Shown here: in pieces, positions 17,070-26,248 of the stretch
Position numbering within the stretch: position 1 is the first letter of the stretch
How the letters are laid out: each line of letters begins with the position of its first letter
DNA from: Myxococcota bacterium
GTDB lineage: Bacteria > Myxococcota_A > Polyangia > Palsa-1104 > JAEUJZ01
Direction of reading: 5' to 3'
NCBI GenBank assembly: GCA_025057315.1
Contig: JANWXW010000159.1
Location: forward strand, 1-64,000
Length of the DNA: 64,000 nucleotides
The notes under the pieces: generated by a model
Seen by the model: only the letters and a program-made list of their open reading frames with translations
Told to the model about the DNA's origin: nothing
The model's database searches: none
Made by a program: the position numbers and the translations under genes

Positions 17070-18395
17070 GTGGAGATCATCCATCTTGCCGACGCCGAGC
17101 TACTTGCCCTGCGCTCCGTCAAGACGGCCTCCGTGGTCCGGCGCGCGGCGCGAGTAATGATGGTGTTGTTCTGGGTGACGCTGTTGTTCCTGCTGCTCGC
17201 CCCCTGGCAGCAATCCTCTACGGGCGAGGGCCGTGTGATCGCCTATACGCCCGTCGAACGCCAGCAGACCATTGAGGCCCCTGTCGACGGACGCATCGTG
17301 CGCTGGCACGTGCGCGAGGGAACGCACGTAAAGGCCGGCGACCTCATCGTCGAAATGTCGGACATCGATCCGGCCATCCTGGAGCGCCTCCGGCGTGAAC
17401 GCGACGCCGTGGCAGCACGGCTGGAGGCGGCCCGGGCCCGCGCCCGCGCACAGCAGGGGCGGGTGGCGGCGCTGACTGCCTCGCGAGAGGCGGCCATTGG
17501 CGCAGCAGATGCGCGGATGCGAATGGCACAGGACCGCGTGCGAGCCGCCGAGCAGGCCCTGACTGCGGCGGAGGCCGCGCACCATACCGCACAGCTTAAC
17601 ATCGAGCGCCAGCAGAGCCTGCACGCGCGTGGCCTGACCTCCACGCGCAACGTCGAGCTGGCCGAGCTGGAGCGGGTGCGCACCAGCACGGAGGTGGACC
17701 GCGCCCGCGCAACGCTGGATGCGGCACGCAACGAGGAGCGGGCCCTGCGTACGGAGAAAGAACGCATCAGCCGCGATGCCAGCGCCGCGCTCTCCGATGC
17801 CGAGGCAGCGCAAGCCGCCGCCCTGGCCGAAGCTGCTGCTGCCGAGGCAGAGCTGGCCCGCATCGAGGTCCGCGTCAGCCGGCAGACGGCCCAGCAGGTG
17901 CGTGCGCCGCGGGAGGGCAACATCTTGCGGCTGCTGGCCAACCCTGGTGCAGAGGTGGTCAAGGCCGGCGACCCCCTGGCCATCTTGGTGCCGGCCACCC
18001 AGGACCGCGCCGTGGAGCTGTGGGTGGATGGCAACGACGTGCCCCTGCTCAGTGAGGGCCGCCATGTGCGCCTTCAGTTCGAGGGCTGGCCTGCCATCCA
18101 GTTCACCGGCTGGCCCTCGGTGGCTGTGGGCAGCTTCGGCGGCTACGTCAAGGTCATCGATGCCACCGACAATGGCCGCGGCAAGTTCCGCGTGCTCGTG
18201 CTGCCCGACGAGGGCGATCCATGGCCTTCGCCCACCTACCTGCGCCAGGGGGTGCGTGTGACCGGCTGGATCCTGCTCAACCGCGTGCGCCTTGGCTACG
18301 AGCTATGGCGCCAGTTCAATGCCTTCCCGCCGATCGTCGCCCCGGCCGAGCCCACTCAGCAGGGAGCCGACAAGGCCGACAAGGCCGACAAGTAG
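17070..18395 (+). CDS. HlyD-family periplasmic adaptor of type I secretion
   Basis: A 441-residue protein. The GTG at 17070 follows CCGGAGG with 5-nt spacing, just 14 bp after the ABC gene. One membrane segment (about 31-52) is followed by a biotinyl-lipoyl half (IEAPVDGRIVRWHVREGTHV). A long Ala/Arg/Glu-rich coiled coil covers about 100-285, and then the second lipoyl half and beta-barrel (VRAPREGNILRLL onward). It bridges the inner-membrane ABC protein and the TolC channel. The C terminus ends in KADKADKADK, encoded by a 9-bp tandem repeat. Confidence 0.9.
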   Translation: MEIIHLADAELLALRSVKTASVVRRAARVMMVLFWVTLLFLLLAPWQQSSTGEGRVIAYTPVERQQTIEAPVDGRIVRWHVREGTHVKAGDLIVEMSDIDPAILERLRRERDAVAARLEAARARARAQQGRVAALTASREAAIGAADARMRMAQDRVRAAEQALTAAEAAHHTAQLNIERQQSLHARGLTSTRNVELAELERVRTSTEVDRARATLDAARNEERALRTEKERISRDASAALSDAEAAQAAALAEAAAAEAELARIEVRVSRQTAQQVRAPREGNILRLLANPGAEVVKAGDPLAILVPATQDRAVELWVDGNDVPLLSEGRHVRLQFEGWPAIQFTGWPSVAVGSFGGYVKVIDATDNGRGKFRVLVLPDEGDPWPSPTYLRQGVRVTGWILLNRVRLGYELWRQFNAFPPIVAPAEPTQQGADKADKADK

Positions 18396-18419
18396 TGGCT
18401 GACCACTTAAGGATGGCAA

Positions 18420-19817
18420 ATGACCCCGCGTCTGCATCTGCCTGTATCCCTGGTGCTGCTGGCCCTGCCTGCACACGCCCAGGAGCCGCTGCTTCCCGAG
18501 GAAGTCATCGAGTCCGTGCAGCGAGCCTTTCCACTGGTGGAAGCGGCCCGCCGGGACCTCGCCGCGGCCGAGGGGACACTGCTTAGCGCCCGCGGCGCCT
18601 TCGATCCGGTGCTGCGCGCCCGCGGCACGCTCCAGCCGCTAGGCTACTATCGCAACGGCCGGCTCGATGCTCTGGTGGAGCAAGCGACGCCGCTGTGGGG
18701 CCTGTCGCTCTTTGCCGGCTACCGGCTCGCCCTGGGCTCTTATCCAAGCTACGATGGCAAGCTCCTGACCAACGACGAGGGCGAGGTGCGCGGCGGGCTG
18801 GTCCTGCCGCTGCTGCGCAACGGCCCCATCGATCGGCGCCGTGCCGGCATACGCCAGGCCGAACAGGGCCAGCAGGCTGCAGACATGGGCCTGGCCCAGG
18901 CCCGGCTGGAGGCGATGCGTGCGGCGCTGCTTCGCTATTGGGAGTGGGTGGCCGCTGGCCAGCGCTACACCATCGCGCGCGACCTACTGGAGGTGGCCAT
19001 GGCGCGCGATGCCCAGGTGACCGGGCGCGTGGTCCGCGGGGACCTGCCTCCCATCGAGCGCACCGAGAACCAGCGGGCCGTGGTCCAACGCGAGGGGGCG
19101 GTGGTGGCGGCGCGACGTCAGGTCGAGCAGGCGGCCATCGAGCTGGCGCTCTACCTGCGGGGGCCTGATGGCGAGCCGGTGGTGCCACCCCCGGAGCGGC
19201 TGCCAGGGACCCTGCCCGAGCCTGCAGGGTTGCCCAGCACCGAAGTGGCACGTGAGGCCGCCGCAGCTCCCCGACGACGCCCCGAGGTGCTGCGCCTAGA
19301 GGCGCTGCGTCGCCAGGCCGAGATTGAAGCGCGCTGGGCGAAGAACCAGCTCTGGCCGGGGCTGGACCTGGTGGCCACCGTGTCGCAGGACTTTGGCGCG
19401 GGCAGCCCGACCCGTGCTCCGACAGAGCTGGAGCTCGGCGTGGTGCTCGACCTGCCGGTGCCCAACCGCACTGCCATCGGCCGGGCCCGGGCAGCTGAGG
19501 CCACCGTGGGCCGCATCGGCGCCCAGGCGCAGTTTGCCCGCGACCGCGTGACCGCCGAGGTGCGCGATGCGCTCTCGGCCCTGGAGGCGGCGCGGCAGCG
19601 TCTGGCGCTGACCCGGCAAGAGCTGCGCATCGCCCGCGAGCTGGAGGAGGCGGAACGGGCGCGTTTCGAGCTCGGCGATAGCACGCTGCTGTTTGTGAAC
19701 CTGCGCGAGCAGACGCGCTATGAGACGGCCCTGCGGGAGGTAGATGCCCTTCTGGACTACCAGCGTGCGATGGTCAGCTACCGCGCGGCCACAGCCACGC
19801 TGCCGGGCATGCGATAG
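18420..19817 (+). CDS. TolC-family outer membrane efflux channel
   Basis: A 465-residue protein with a signal peptide ending at AHAQ (about residue 20) and the duplicated long-helix pattern of outer membrane factors: Ala/Arg/Glu-rich helices at about 125-230 and 335-445. It starts 24 bp after the adaptor gene with AAGGA upstream of the ATG. It would form the outer-membrane exit duct of the three-gene type I system starting at 14878. Confidence 0.9.
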   Translation: MTPRLHLPVSLVLLALPAHAQEPLLPEEVIESVQRAFPLVEAARRDLAAAEGTLLSARGAFDPVLRARGTLQPLGYYRNGRLDALVEQATPLWGLSLFAGYRLALGSYPSYDGKLLTNDEGEVRGGLVLPLLRNGPIDRRRAGIRQAEQGQQAADMGLAQARLEAMRAALLRYWEWVAAGQRYTIARDLLEVAMARDAQVTGRVVRGDLPPIERTENQRAVVQREGAVVAARRQVEQAAIELALYLRGPDGEPVVPPPERLPGTLPEPAGLPSTEVAREAAAAPRRRPEVLRLEALRRQAEIEARWAKNQLWPGLDLVATVSQDFGAGSPTRAPTELELGVVLDLPVPNRTAIGRARAAEATVGRIGAQAQFARDRVTAEVRDALSALEAARQRLALTRQELRIARELEEAERARFELGDSTLLFVNLREQTRYETALREVDALLDYQRAMVSYRAATATLPGMR

Positions 19818-19997
19818 GGAGGCCCTCTCCCCCCAGCCGGAGCCCCAAGGCCCGAGACCACCCTCAGCAGGAAAGGTCCGGGCCATGGTGGGTCTCCCCG
19901 CACCCAGCCCCCAAGGGCCATAGAAACCTTCCTGGGTTGTGTGAATGCTAACTTGCAGCAAATCTTATCCGGGGAGGGAGGAGCGCCCCCTGCCCCC

Positions 19998-21626
19998 CTA
20001 GTTCGTAAAGGGGGGGTTGGTGGTCCCTGACACGCTGGCAGCCCGCACCTGGATCCGGCCCACGCCGCCGGTGCCCCCTGGGAAGCCCCCGCAGTCGCAG
20101 CTTCCCCCCGGTCCGCCCAGGGCCGTAATCAGGTTGGTGCCCAGGGTTGCCTCGTCCGCGACGATGCGGATGCCGCCGCCAGCCCCACCGCCGCCCGCGC
20201 CCATGCCGCAGCCTCCGCCACCGCAGGCAGCGCTGTTGTTGGTGCTGTTGCCGCCCGCGCCGCCGTGGGACAGGACGCGTCCCGTGACCTGGAACTGCCG
20301 TGCCCAGATCATGATGATGCCGCCGCCATGGCCGCCCGCGCCGGGATGGGAGCCGTCCTCGTCAGGGCCGCCCTCTCCGCCGGCGCCGCCAAAGAAGATG
20401 GCCTTGCCCAGGTCGCCGTCGCCCACCTCGGTGCCGCCGTATCCCCCGCCATGGGGCGGGGTGACGCAGACGCCGTTCGTGCCGGTGGCGCCCTGCCCCC
20501 CCCGCGATCCATAGCCACCCCCACCACCTGCTGCGCAGTCCTGGCCGACGGTGCCTCCACCACCGCCAGGGCCGTTGTTGAGGCCAAAGCCGCCGCCGTC
20601 GCGAATGCTGGCCTGCGAGGGCCCCAGGTGCGATTCCCCGTAAAAGCCGTGAAATGCGCAGCGGGTTCCGCATAGCGTGGCGTGGCTGAAGCCGCGGTAG
20701 CCCAGGGCCGTAGCGCGGACCTCGCCAGCGATCTCCACTCGCCCAGTGGCCTGCAGCGCCAGAATGCCCCCTGTCGTGCCATCCCACGCCGGCGGCTGCA
20801 GGACCGCACCGGCCGCGACCCGAACGTCAGTATATTGCGGCACGACCACGGCCTGCGCCCGGTGGACCAGCATGATGAGGTAGGAGTGAACCAGGGGCGC
20901 CGCGAGCCAGGCCCGCTTGCCGTCCATTTGGACAATCACCGCCAGCTCCCAGTAGCCTGCCTCCGGGCCCATCGTCTGGTGCAGGAGCACCGTCTGGCCA
21001 GCCCTGAACCCCTCGGGGCGGGCCAGCAGCAACTCGCGGCTTCCTGCCCCTCCGGTCACCGGAGAGCGGATCTCGTTGAGCACCCGGGTCGTGCCGGCGG
21101 GAACCTCCAGCACGCCATCGGCGCCGCTGCCGTATGTCTTGAGCACGCAGCGCCCATTGATGCACTGCCCCTGGGACCCGCACGAATGGTTACAGCTGCC
21201 GCAGTGTTGGCTGTCCTGGTTGGTATCCACGCAGGTGCCCCCGCAGTCCTGGGTCGCGCCGGCGCAGCGGCAGGTCCCCTCTCTACACGTCCGGTCCGCT
21301 GGGCAAGCGCGGCCGCAGGCGCCGCAGTGCGCGGCATCCGTCGTTAGGTCGACGCAAGCGCCGCCACAGGCCGTGGTGCCGTCGCCGCACCGCAAACTGC
21401 AGGCGCCGCGGTGGCACACTGTTCCGGCAGGACAGGCGTTGTTGCAGGCTCCGCAGTGCCGCGGGTCGGACTTCACGTTGACACACACCCCATTGCACGC
21501 CACCCCATCGAAGAGGCAGCGGAATTCCATGTCCACTGACATCGGCTCCAGGGCCCGCTGCTCGGTGCTGCAGGCCACCAGCAGAAGACACACGAGCCAC
21601 AGGCAGCGCCCCGGTTTGCTTCTCAT
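19998..21626 (-). CDS. Cys-rich repeat, Gly-rich surface lipoprotein
   Basis: A 542-residue protein starting at the ATG at 21626, behind AAGGAGG, with a lipoprotein signal (LVCLLLVAC, lipobox V-A-C). After the signal come three repeats of C-x-G-x-C-V-(D/N) ... HCG-x-C-x3-C, a pattern common in Myxococcota surface proteins. A beta-rich middle region follows (GVLEVPAGTTRVLNEI onward). The C-terminal ~220 residues are extremely Gly-rich (GPGGGGGTVG, GAGGGGAGGG). It is probably displayed on the cell surface in an adhesion or matrix role; no catalytic motif is seen. It converges with the TolC gene and is divergent from a small lipoprotein gene across 262 bp. Confidence 0.75.
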   Translation of the reverse strand: MRSKPGRCLWLVCLLLVACSTEQRALEPMSVDMEFRCLFDGVACNGVCVNVKSDPRHCGACNNACPAGTVCHRGACSLRCGDGTTACGGACVDLTTDAAHCGACGRACPADRTCREGTCRCAGATQDCGGTCVDTNQDSQHCGSCNHSCGSQGQCINGRCVLKTYGSGADGVLEVPAGTTRVLNEIRSPVTGGAGSRELLLARPEGFRAGQTVLLHQTMGPEAGYWELAVIVQMDGKRAWLAAPLVHSYLIMLVHRAQAVVVPQYTDVRVAAGAVLQPPAWDGTTGGILALQATGRVEIAGEVRATALGYRGFSHATLCGTRCAFHGFYGESHLGPSQASIRDGGGFGLNNGPGGGGGTVGQDCAAGGGGGYGSRGGQGATGTNGVCVTPPHGGGYGGTEVGDGDLGKAIFFGGAGGEGGPDEDGSHPGAGGHGGGIIMIWARQFQVTGRVLSHGGAGGNSTNNSAACGGGGCGMGAGGGGAGGGIRIVADEATLGTNLITALGGPGGSCDCGGFPGGTGGVGRIQVRAASVSGTTNPPFTN

Positions 21627-21888
21627 GACAACCTCCTTTTGCGTGCATCGCGGACAGGGCATCGCTTCCCCTGGGATCCCCCAGGATCAAGGCCTATGGT
21701 CCGCCTTCTCTATTTTGCACCCCCAAGGGCTGCCGAATGGCACGAATCGTCAAGCGACGGAACGCTCTCCCATCGGCCCAACGGAGGGCGCCGGCACCCG
21801 GCGCAGGGCCGTTCCCCCTGGTGGCAGCTGGGTGGAGACAGGCTCTCCCGCCCCCACGGTGACGCCCCGGAGAGGCAGATGTGGTAGG

Positions 21889-22251
21889 ATGGAGCCTATG
21901 CAACGAAGGATATGTCTGGTGTCCCTGCTCCTGGTGCTAAGTGGCTGCGTGGAACAACCGCCCGTGCCGCGCACCTGCGCCAGCATCGAGAACGATTACA
22001 AGGCCCTGACCGAGTCGCCAGCCAACCAACGCTGCAGCGATGCAAGCGAATGCCAGGTGCTCAGCGGTCAGTGCGGTGCGGCCTTGGGGACGTGCTACCA
22101 CGCCCTGAACCGCAACGTGACCCAGGAGATGTTGAACGCGCTGGGCGACGAATACCGCCGCCTCGACTGTGTGGGTAGCGGACCAGTGTGCCGCTGCCCG
22201 CGACCGCCCTCGGTGGAGTGCCGCGCCGGCGTCTGTACGCTGGTGCTCTGA
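21889..22251 (+). CDS. Small Cys-rich lipoprotein
   Basis: A protein of 120 residues from the ATG at 21889, or 117 from the ATG at 21898; neither has ideal ribosome-site spacing. The signal peptide QRRICLVSLLLVLSGC has lipobox L-S-G-C. The mature part has ten cysteines, including CSDASECQVLSGQCG and VCRCPRPPSVECRAGVC, a spacing like that of eight- to ten-cysteine Myxococcota lipoproteins. Disulfides in the periplasm are likely. The function is not recognised. It converges with the asparaginase gene. Confidence 0.65.
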   Translation: MEPMQRRICLVSLLLVLSGCVEQPPVPRTCASIENDYKALTESPANQRCSDASECQVLSGQCGAALGTCYHALNRNVTQEMLNALGDEYRRLDCVGSGPVCRCPRPPSVECRAGVCTLVL

Positions 22252-22269
22252 GTGCCGGTGGCTGCTGCC

Positions 22270-23313
22270 TCAGCCGGGCAGCCGGGTCAGACCTGTGGCG
22301 TCTTTTACCTCGACCACCAGGTCGCCGATGTGCTCCTTCTGGTGGTTCCACAGGGGCACCTCCCAGAAGGGCCGCAGCCGCTCGAGCTCCTCGTCCGACA
22401 ACCAGCCCAGGTGCCGCGCCAGCGCGCACACTGCCGGGCCCACCGCACGCCCACCGCCGTCCTCGACCTTGAGCGCAAAGGCAGCGGCAGCTGACCCGCC
22501 GCCGTGTACGCCCAGGCCATAGACCCCCTCGCCGCCGACTTTGCCGAGCAGCCGCCCGGAGGTGGTCTCCACCAGCGCAGTGCACAACCGGTTGGCCCCC
22601 GCGACCATACGCGGCGCAGCCTGCACCGCCTGGCGAACGCGCCGCCCCGCCTCCTGTAAGGGCTCGGGCAGCTGGTCCGCAGCTAGGCGGCGGAAAGCGC
22701 GTGCAAGCGCCACCAGGGGGGTGCGAAACACGACCGCCCCGCAGCCATCCACTGCGGTCTCGATCGCATCGGCCGGGATATCCGTCACCCGGGCCATATG
22801 GTCTAGGATTTCCACCTGGAGCGGATGCGGGAGCCGGTGGTAGCCGGCCAGTGGCCAGCCCCGCGCACGGCAGGTCGCTAGCATGGCGGCATGTTTGCCG
22901 GAGCAATTGTTGTGCAGGCGCGTAGGTGCCTGACCGGCGATCCGTAGGGCGCGCGCCTCCTGCTCGCCGATTGGAGTGTGGGGCGCGCAGTGCAGATCCT
23001 CGACGGTGGCGCCGATGCGCTGGAGCAGATCGCCCACCACCTGCACGTGCTCCTCGGCCCCACTATGAGAGCCGCAGGCCACCGCCAGGTGCTCTGCCCC
23101 CAGACCGAAGCGCTCCAGCGCACCAGCCCGGACCATCGATAGCGCCTGGAAGGCCTTGGCCGTCGAGCGCCAGAAGACCGGGCCTTGCGGATCGTCTGTG
23201 GCAGCCAGCAGCACGTCCCGAGCGTCCACGACGGCAGCGCGAACCCGGTGCACCGACTCATCATAGCCCCCCCTGCGCGCCGTGACCGTGATCTTCATGC
23301 TCACGATGTTCAC
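22270..23313 (-). CDS. L-asparaginase II (Rhizobium AnsA-type)
   Basis: A 347-residue protein that hydrolyses L-asparagine to aspartate and ammonia. The GTG at 23313 has GGAGG 7 nt upstream; ATG at 23298 is the alternative. It belongs to the family of the Rhizobium etli inducible asparaginase, which has a beta-lactamase-like fold: RSTAKAFQ carries the S-x-x-K pair, GSHSGAEEH the second Ser, and NNCSGKH the conserved Cys-Ser-Gly-Lys. The Gly-rich VGGEGVYGLGVHGGG segment is typical of the C-terminal half. No signal peptide was seen, so it is cytoplasmic. Confidence 0.88.
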   Translation of the reverse strand: MNIVSMKITVTARRGGYDESVHRVRAAVVDARDVLLAATDDPQGPVFWRSTAKAFQALSMVRAGALERFGLGAEHLAVACGSHSGAEEHVQVVGDLLQRIGATVEDLHCAPHTPIGEQEARALRIAGQAPTRLHNNCSGKHAAMLATCRARGWPLAGYHRLPHPLQVEILDHMARVTDIPADAIETAVDGCGAVVFRTPLVALARAFRRLAADQLPEPLQEAGRRVRQAVQAAPRMVAGANRLCTALVETTSGRLLGKVGGEGVYGLGVHGGGSAAAAFALKVEDGGGRAVGPAVCALARHLGWLSDEELERLRPFWEVPLWNHQKEHIGDLVVEVKDATGLTRLPG

Positions 23314-23448
23314 GCGCTGCCTCCGGCCGGAAGGGCAGACCACCCGGGCCCACTCGAGAGCGATTGGCCACTGAAACGGGGAAGAGAGAGCGTCATCAGC
23401 GCAAGAGCATGCCACGGAATGGGCCTGGGCGAAACAGGTAGCCCACCC

Positions 23449-23866
23449 TCACAGGGGCAGCTGGGCAAAGCGGCTGGGAAAGGGCTCGGCCGCCTCGCGC
23501 CGCCGCGCCTCGCGCTTCAGGTCTAGTTCGGCCCATGACTCGCTGGTCTCGGCGAACAGGGCCACACCGATGACGCCCACGTTGCGGTCGACCCAGGTCT
23601 GCGCGGCATACGAGTCAGCCACGGGTGCGCAGCGCCTGCCCGCCTGCGCGGTCGTTTGGTGCAGGGTGGCCCCATGCAGGGGGCTGGGTGCAAGCTCGAA
23701 GGCGATGTGCGATGTAATAGATGGGCAAGTGGCGCTCCTTACCGTACACGGTGCCCAGGGCGGGCCGCGACGAGGCGTGCGGGTTCAGCGCGGCGGGGGC
23801 GCTGCAGACGACCAGGCCGAGTAGCCAGATGGCAACAGCAAGCCAGGGAGTAGGGCGAGTGGACAT
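23449..23866 (-). pseudogene. Small secreted protein gene split by a heptamer duplication frameshift
   Basis: The ATG at 23866 has AAGGAGG 5 nt upstream and opens a clear signal peptide (WLAVAIWLLGLVVCSAPA). As written, this frame stops at 23615 after 83 residues. A second, equally coding-like frame continues to a stop at 23449, including VADSYAAQTWVDRNVGVIG and LFAETSESWAEL. The frames part exactly at a tandem 7-bp duplication (23702-23715). Removing one copy joins HLPIYYIA to FELAPSPLHG and gives a single 136-residue protein. The family is not recognised. It may be a new mutation, a slippage-controlled phase switch, or an assembly error. Confidence 0.6.
23702..23715. repeat. Tandem heptanucleotide GCGATGT x2
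   Basis: Two perfect adjacent copies of GCGATGT (ACATCGC on the coding strand). The unit is 1 mod 3, so its gain or loss switches the reading frame of the secreted-protein gene at 23449-23866. Confidence 0.85.
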
Positions 23867-23935
23867 GGGTTCCTCCTTGTACGCAGCAACAACGACGCGA
23901 CCGTCTGGCCCTTACACCTTTGCTAGATTGTTTCC

Positions 23936-26071
23936 GTGAAGGACTTTGGGCCCGAAGCAGATGAGGCACACGTCGAGGAGCTGCTGCGCCGGGGAGCTTA
24001 TGCCGAAGCCGCGGCAGAGCTGCGCCGCATGGGCCAGAAGGCCCGCGCACAGGAGCTATACGAGCGCATCTGGGACTTCCGCAGCGCGGCCGAGCTAGCC
24101 CGCGAGCGGGGCGACCGCCCGGCGCTGCTCCGTCTGCTGCTCGATGCGGGCGATGGCCAAGAGGTACAGCTGCTGCACCGCCAGCTGCTGCAAGCGCCGG
24201 TTGCAGAGCAGGAGGAAGCAGCGCGGATCTACGAGCAGCGGCGGCTGTGGGCCGAGGCCGCGGAGCTGCGTGAGGCAGCCGGGGACCTGGCGGCGGCGCA
24301 GCGACTCTACCGGCGCGCGTGCCGCTTGCTGGAGGCGGGGCGGCTGTGCGAGCGCCTGAACGAGCTGCGCGAGGCCGGCCTGCTCTACGAGCAGGTGGCC
24401 GAGGACGAGACAGCACCCGCGGCAGATCGGGCGCGGGCGCGGCTGGGCCTGGGCCGCGTGCTGCGCCACTTCGGACGCCACGAGGATGCTGTGCGCCAGC
24501 TCCAGCGGGCCCGGCGGCTGGTGGGGGAGGAGCCGGCGACACCGGAGATGGCCGAGCTGCAGGCCGACATCAACCGCCCGCTCGCCGACTCGCTGCGCGC
24601 GCTAGGCTATGGCGCCGCTGCCGTGCTCGTCGAGGCACGGCTGCCCCGCGGGCGCACCGTGCCCCAGCAGAAAGGGGGCAGCGACCTGCTGCTGGGTCGC
24701 TATGGCGTGGTCCGCCTCCTCGGCTCGGGCGGCATGGGCCGCGTCTATCTGGCACACGATGCCCTGCTTCAGCGCGAGGTAGCGGTCAAGGTCGTCCCCC
24801 TGCCCGAGGCCCGCGCGGCGGCGAGCTATCAGCGCTTCCTCCGCGAGGCGCGTGCGGCAGCGGCACTGAGCCACCCGCACATCGTCCAGGTGCTGGAGGC
24901 CCATGAGGCAGAGGGGGTGATTGTGATGGAGTACGTCCCTGGCGGCACGCTCGCCGAGCGCCCGCTGCCCCTAAGCAACGCGCTGGCGCGCCGCGTGTTG
25001 CTTCAGGTGCTGGAGGCTCTTATGGCAGCGCACGCCGTGGGCCTCATCCACCGCGATCTCAAGCCGCAGAACATCTTTCTGACTGCCACTGCCGACGCCA
25101 AACTGGGGGACTTCGGCGCCTCTCACCTGCTCGACCTGCAGGCCACGCAGACCGCCGGCCTGGTCGGGACGCTGGCCTACATGGCGCCCGAGCAGATTGC
25201 GGGCGGACCGCTCAGCTTCGCCACGGACATCTACGCGCTCGGCGTGACGGCGTTTCAGATGTGCACCGGCCGGCTGCCCTTTGCTGGGCCGGACCTGGTC
25301 GGCCAGCATCTGGCAGAGCCGCCGCCGCGGCCCAGTGCGATCCAGCCCGGCCTGGATGCAGCCTGGGACACGCTGTGCCTGACCGCACTGGCCAAGGCGC
25401 CGACGGAGCGCTTTGCGAGCCTGGAGGAGATGCGTCAGGCGGTGCTGGCGCTGCCGCGGCAGGGGCTGGGGGGAAGCGAGGCGCTGCCCGCGCCAGATCC
25501 GACGTTCGCTGTCGAGAGGGTCACGGACGATCCGTACCGCCTGGAGGCTGCCCTGGACGACACCGGCCGCAGCACCCTGTGGCTGGGCATGGACAGGCGT
25601 CTGGGCCGCTCGGTGATCGTCGAGGAGTTCGCTGCTGGGCTGCTCCAGAGCCAGGACGGGGCAGAGCAGCTGCGGTGGCTTCGCCAGGTGGCCCGGGCCG
25701 GCGGCCCTGGTCTGCAGCGCGTGCTGCGCATCGACCTCAGCCGACCAGCGGCGCGCGTGGTCTATGAGGCCCCGCTGGGGACCCGGCTGGCACCCGGGGA
25801 GCGGCTTGGCCTGGAAGAGGCGGCCGCGATCCGGCGCGCCCTGGAGCGACTGCACCAGGAAGGTGCGGTGCACGGCTCGGTGGCCACGTCGGTGCTTCGC
25901 GAGGAGGCGCTGCCGCTGCTGGTGGTTGCCGGACAGGGACCGGTCCGCTGGACCCGAAGGCCGACCCCGGAAGACGACCTGGGCGAGCTGGAGGCCCTCT
26001 GCCGCCCTGCAGCCGCGCCCACCCGCCATGGCCAGGGCCAGGTGTCGCTGCAAGGGGGTCTGCAGCGGTAG
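23936..26071 (+). CDS. Ser/Thr protein kinase with helical-repeat N terminus and C-terminal pseudokinase
   Basis: A 711-residue cytoplasmic protein from GTG at 23936. Residues 5-230 are Ala/Glu/Arg-rich TPR-like helices. The kinase domain (about 254-515) is complete: GSGGMG loop, Lys285 in VAVKV, HRD at 372-374, DFG at 392-394 and MAPEQ in the activation segment. A second, degenerate kinase-like domain covers about 530-690: VIVEEF stands where the lysine strand should be, HGS (646-648) replaces HRD, and there is no DFG. No membrane segment was found. There is no Shine-Dalgarno; TAGATT at 23924-23929 lies 6 nt before the GTG, suggesting a leaderless message. Substrate unknown. Confidence 0.88.
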   Translation: MKDFGPEADEAHVEELLRRGAYAEAAAELRRMGQKARAQELYERIWDFRSAAELARERGDRPALLRLLLDAGDGQEVQLLHRQLLQAPVAEQEEAARIYEQRRLWAEAAELREAAGDLAAAQRLYRRACRLLEAGRLCERLNELREAGLLYEQVAEDETAPAADRARARLGLGRVLRHFGRHEDAVRQLQRARRLVGEEPATPEMAELQADINRPLADSLRALGYGAAAVLVEARLPRGRTVPQQKGGSDLLLGRYGVVRLLGSGGMGRVYLAHDALLQREVAVKVVPLPEARAAASYQRFLREARAAAALSHPHIVQVLEAHEAEGVIVMEYVPGGTLAERPLPLSNALARRVLLQVLEALMAAHAVGLIHRDLKPQNIFLTATADAKLGDFGASHLLDLQATQTAGLVGTLAYMAPEQIAGGPLSFATDIYALGVTAFQMCTGRLPFAGPDLVGQHLAEPPPRPSAIQPGLDAAWDTLCLTALAKAPTERFASLEEMRQAVLALPRQGLGGSEALPAPDPTFAVERVTDDPYRLEAALDDTGRSTLWLGMDRRLGRSVIVEEFAAGLLQSQDGAEQLRWLRQVARAGGPGLQRVLRIDLSRPAARVVYEAPLGTRLAPGERLGLEEAAAIRRALERLHQEGAVHGSVATSVLREEALPLLVVAGQGPVRWTRRPTPEDDLGELEALCRPAAAPTRHGQGQVSLQGGLQR

Positions 26072-26248
26072 TATCCGCAGCGGACGGACCCGCCCATCAG
26101 TCAGTGGACAGCATCGTGCCCAGGCCCCGCTCCCGCCCAATGTTCCACGCCCCCATGCCCCCCAGCCCCGTCGCACAGGTCGATCCATCAGGGAGCACGA
26201 GCGCAAAAAGATGGACCGGCCGGCCTGTTTCTGGCTTCATCTGCGCCG

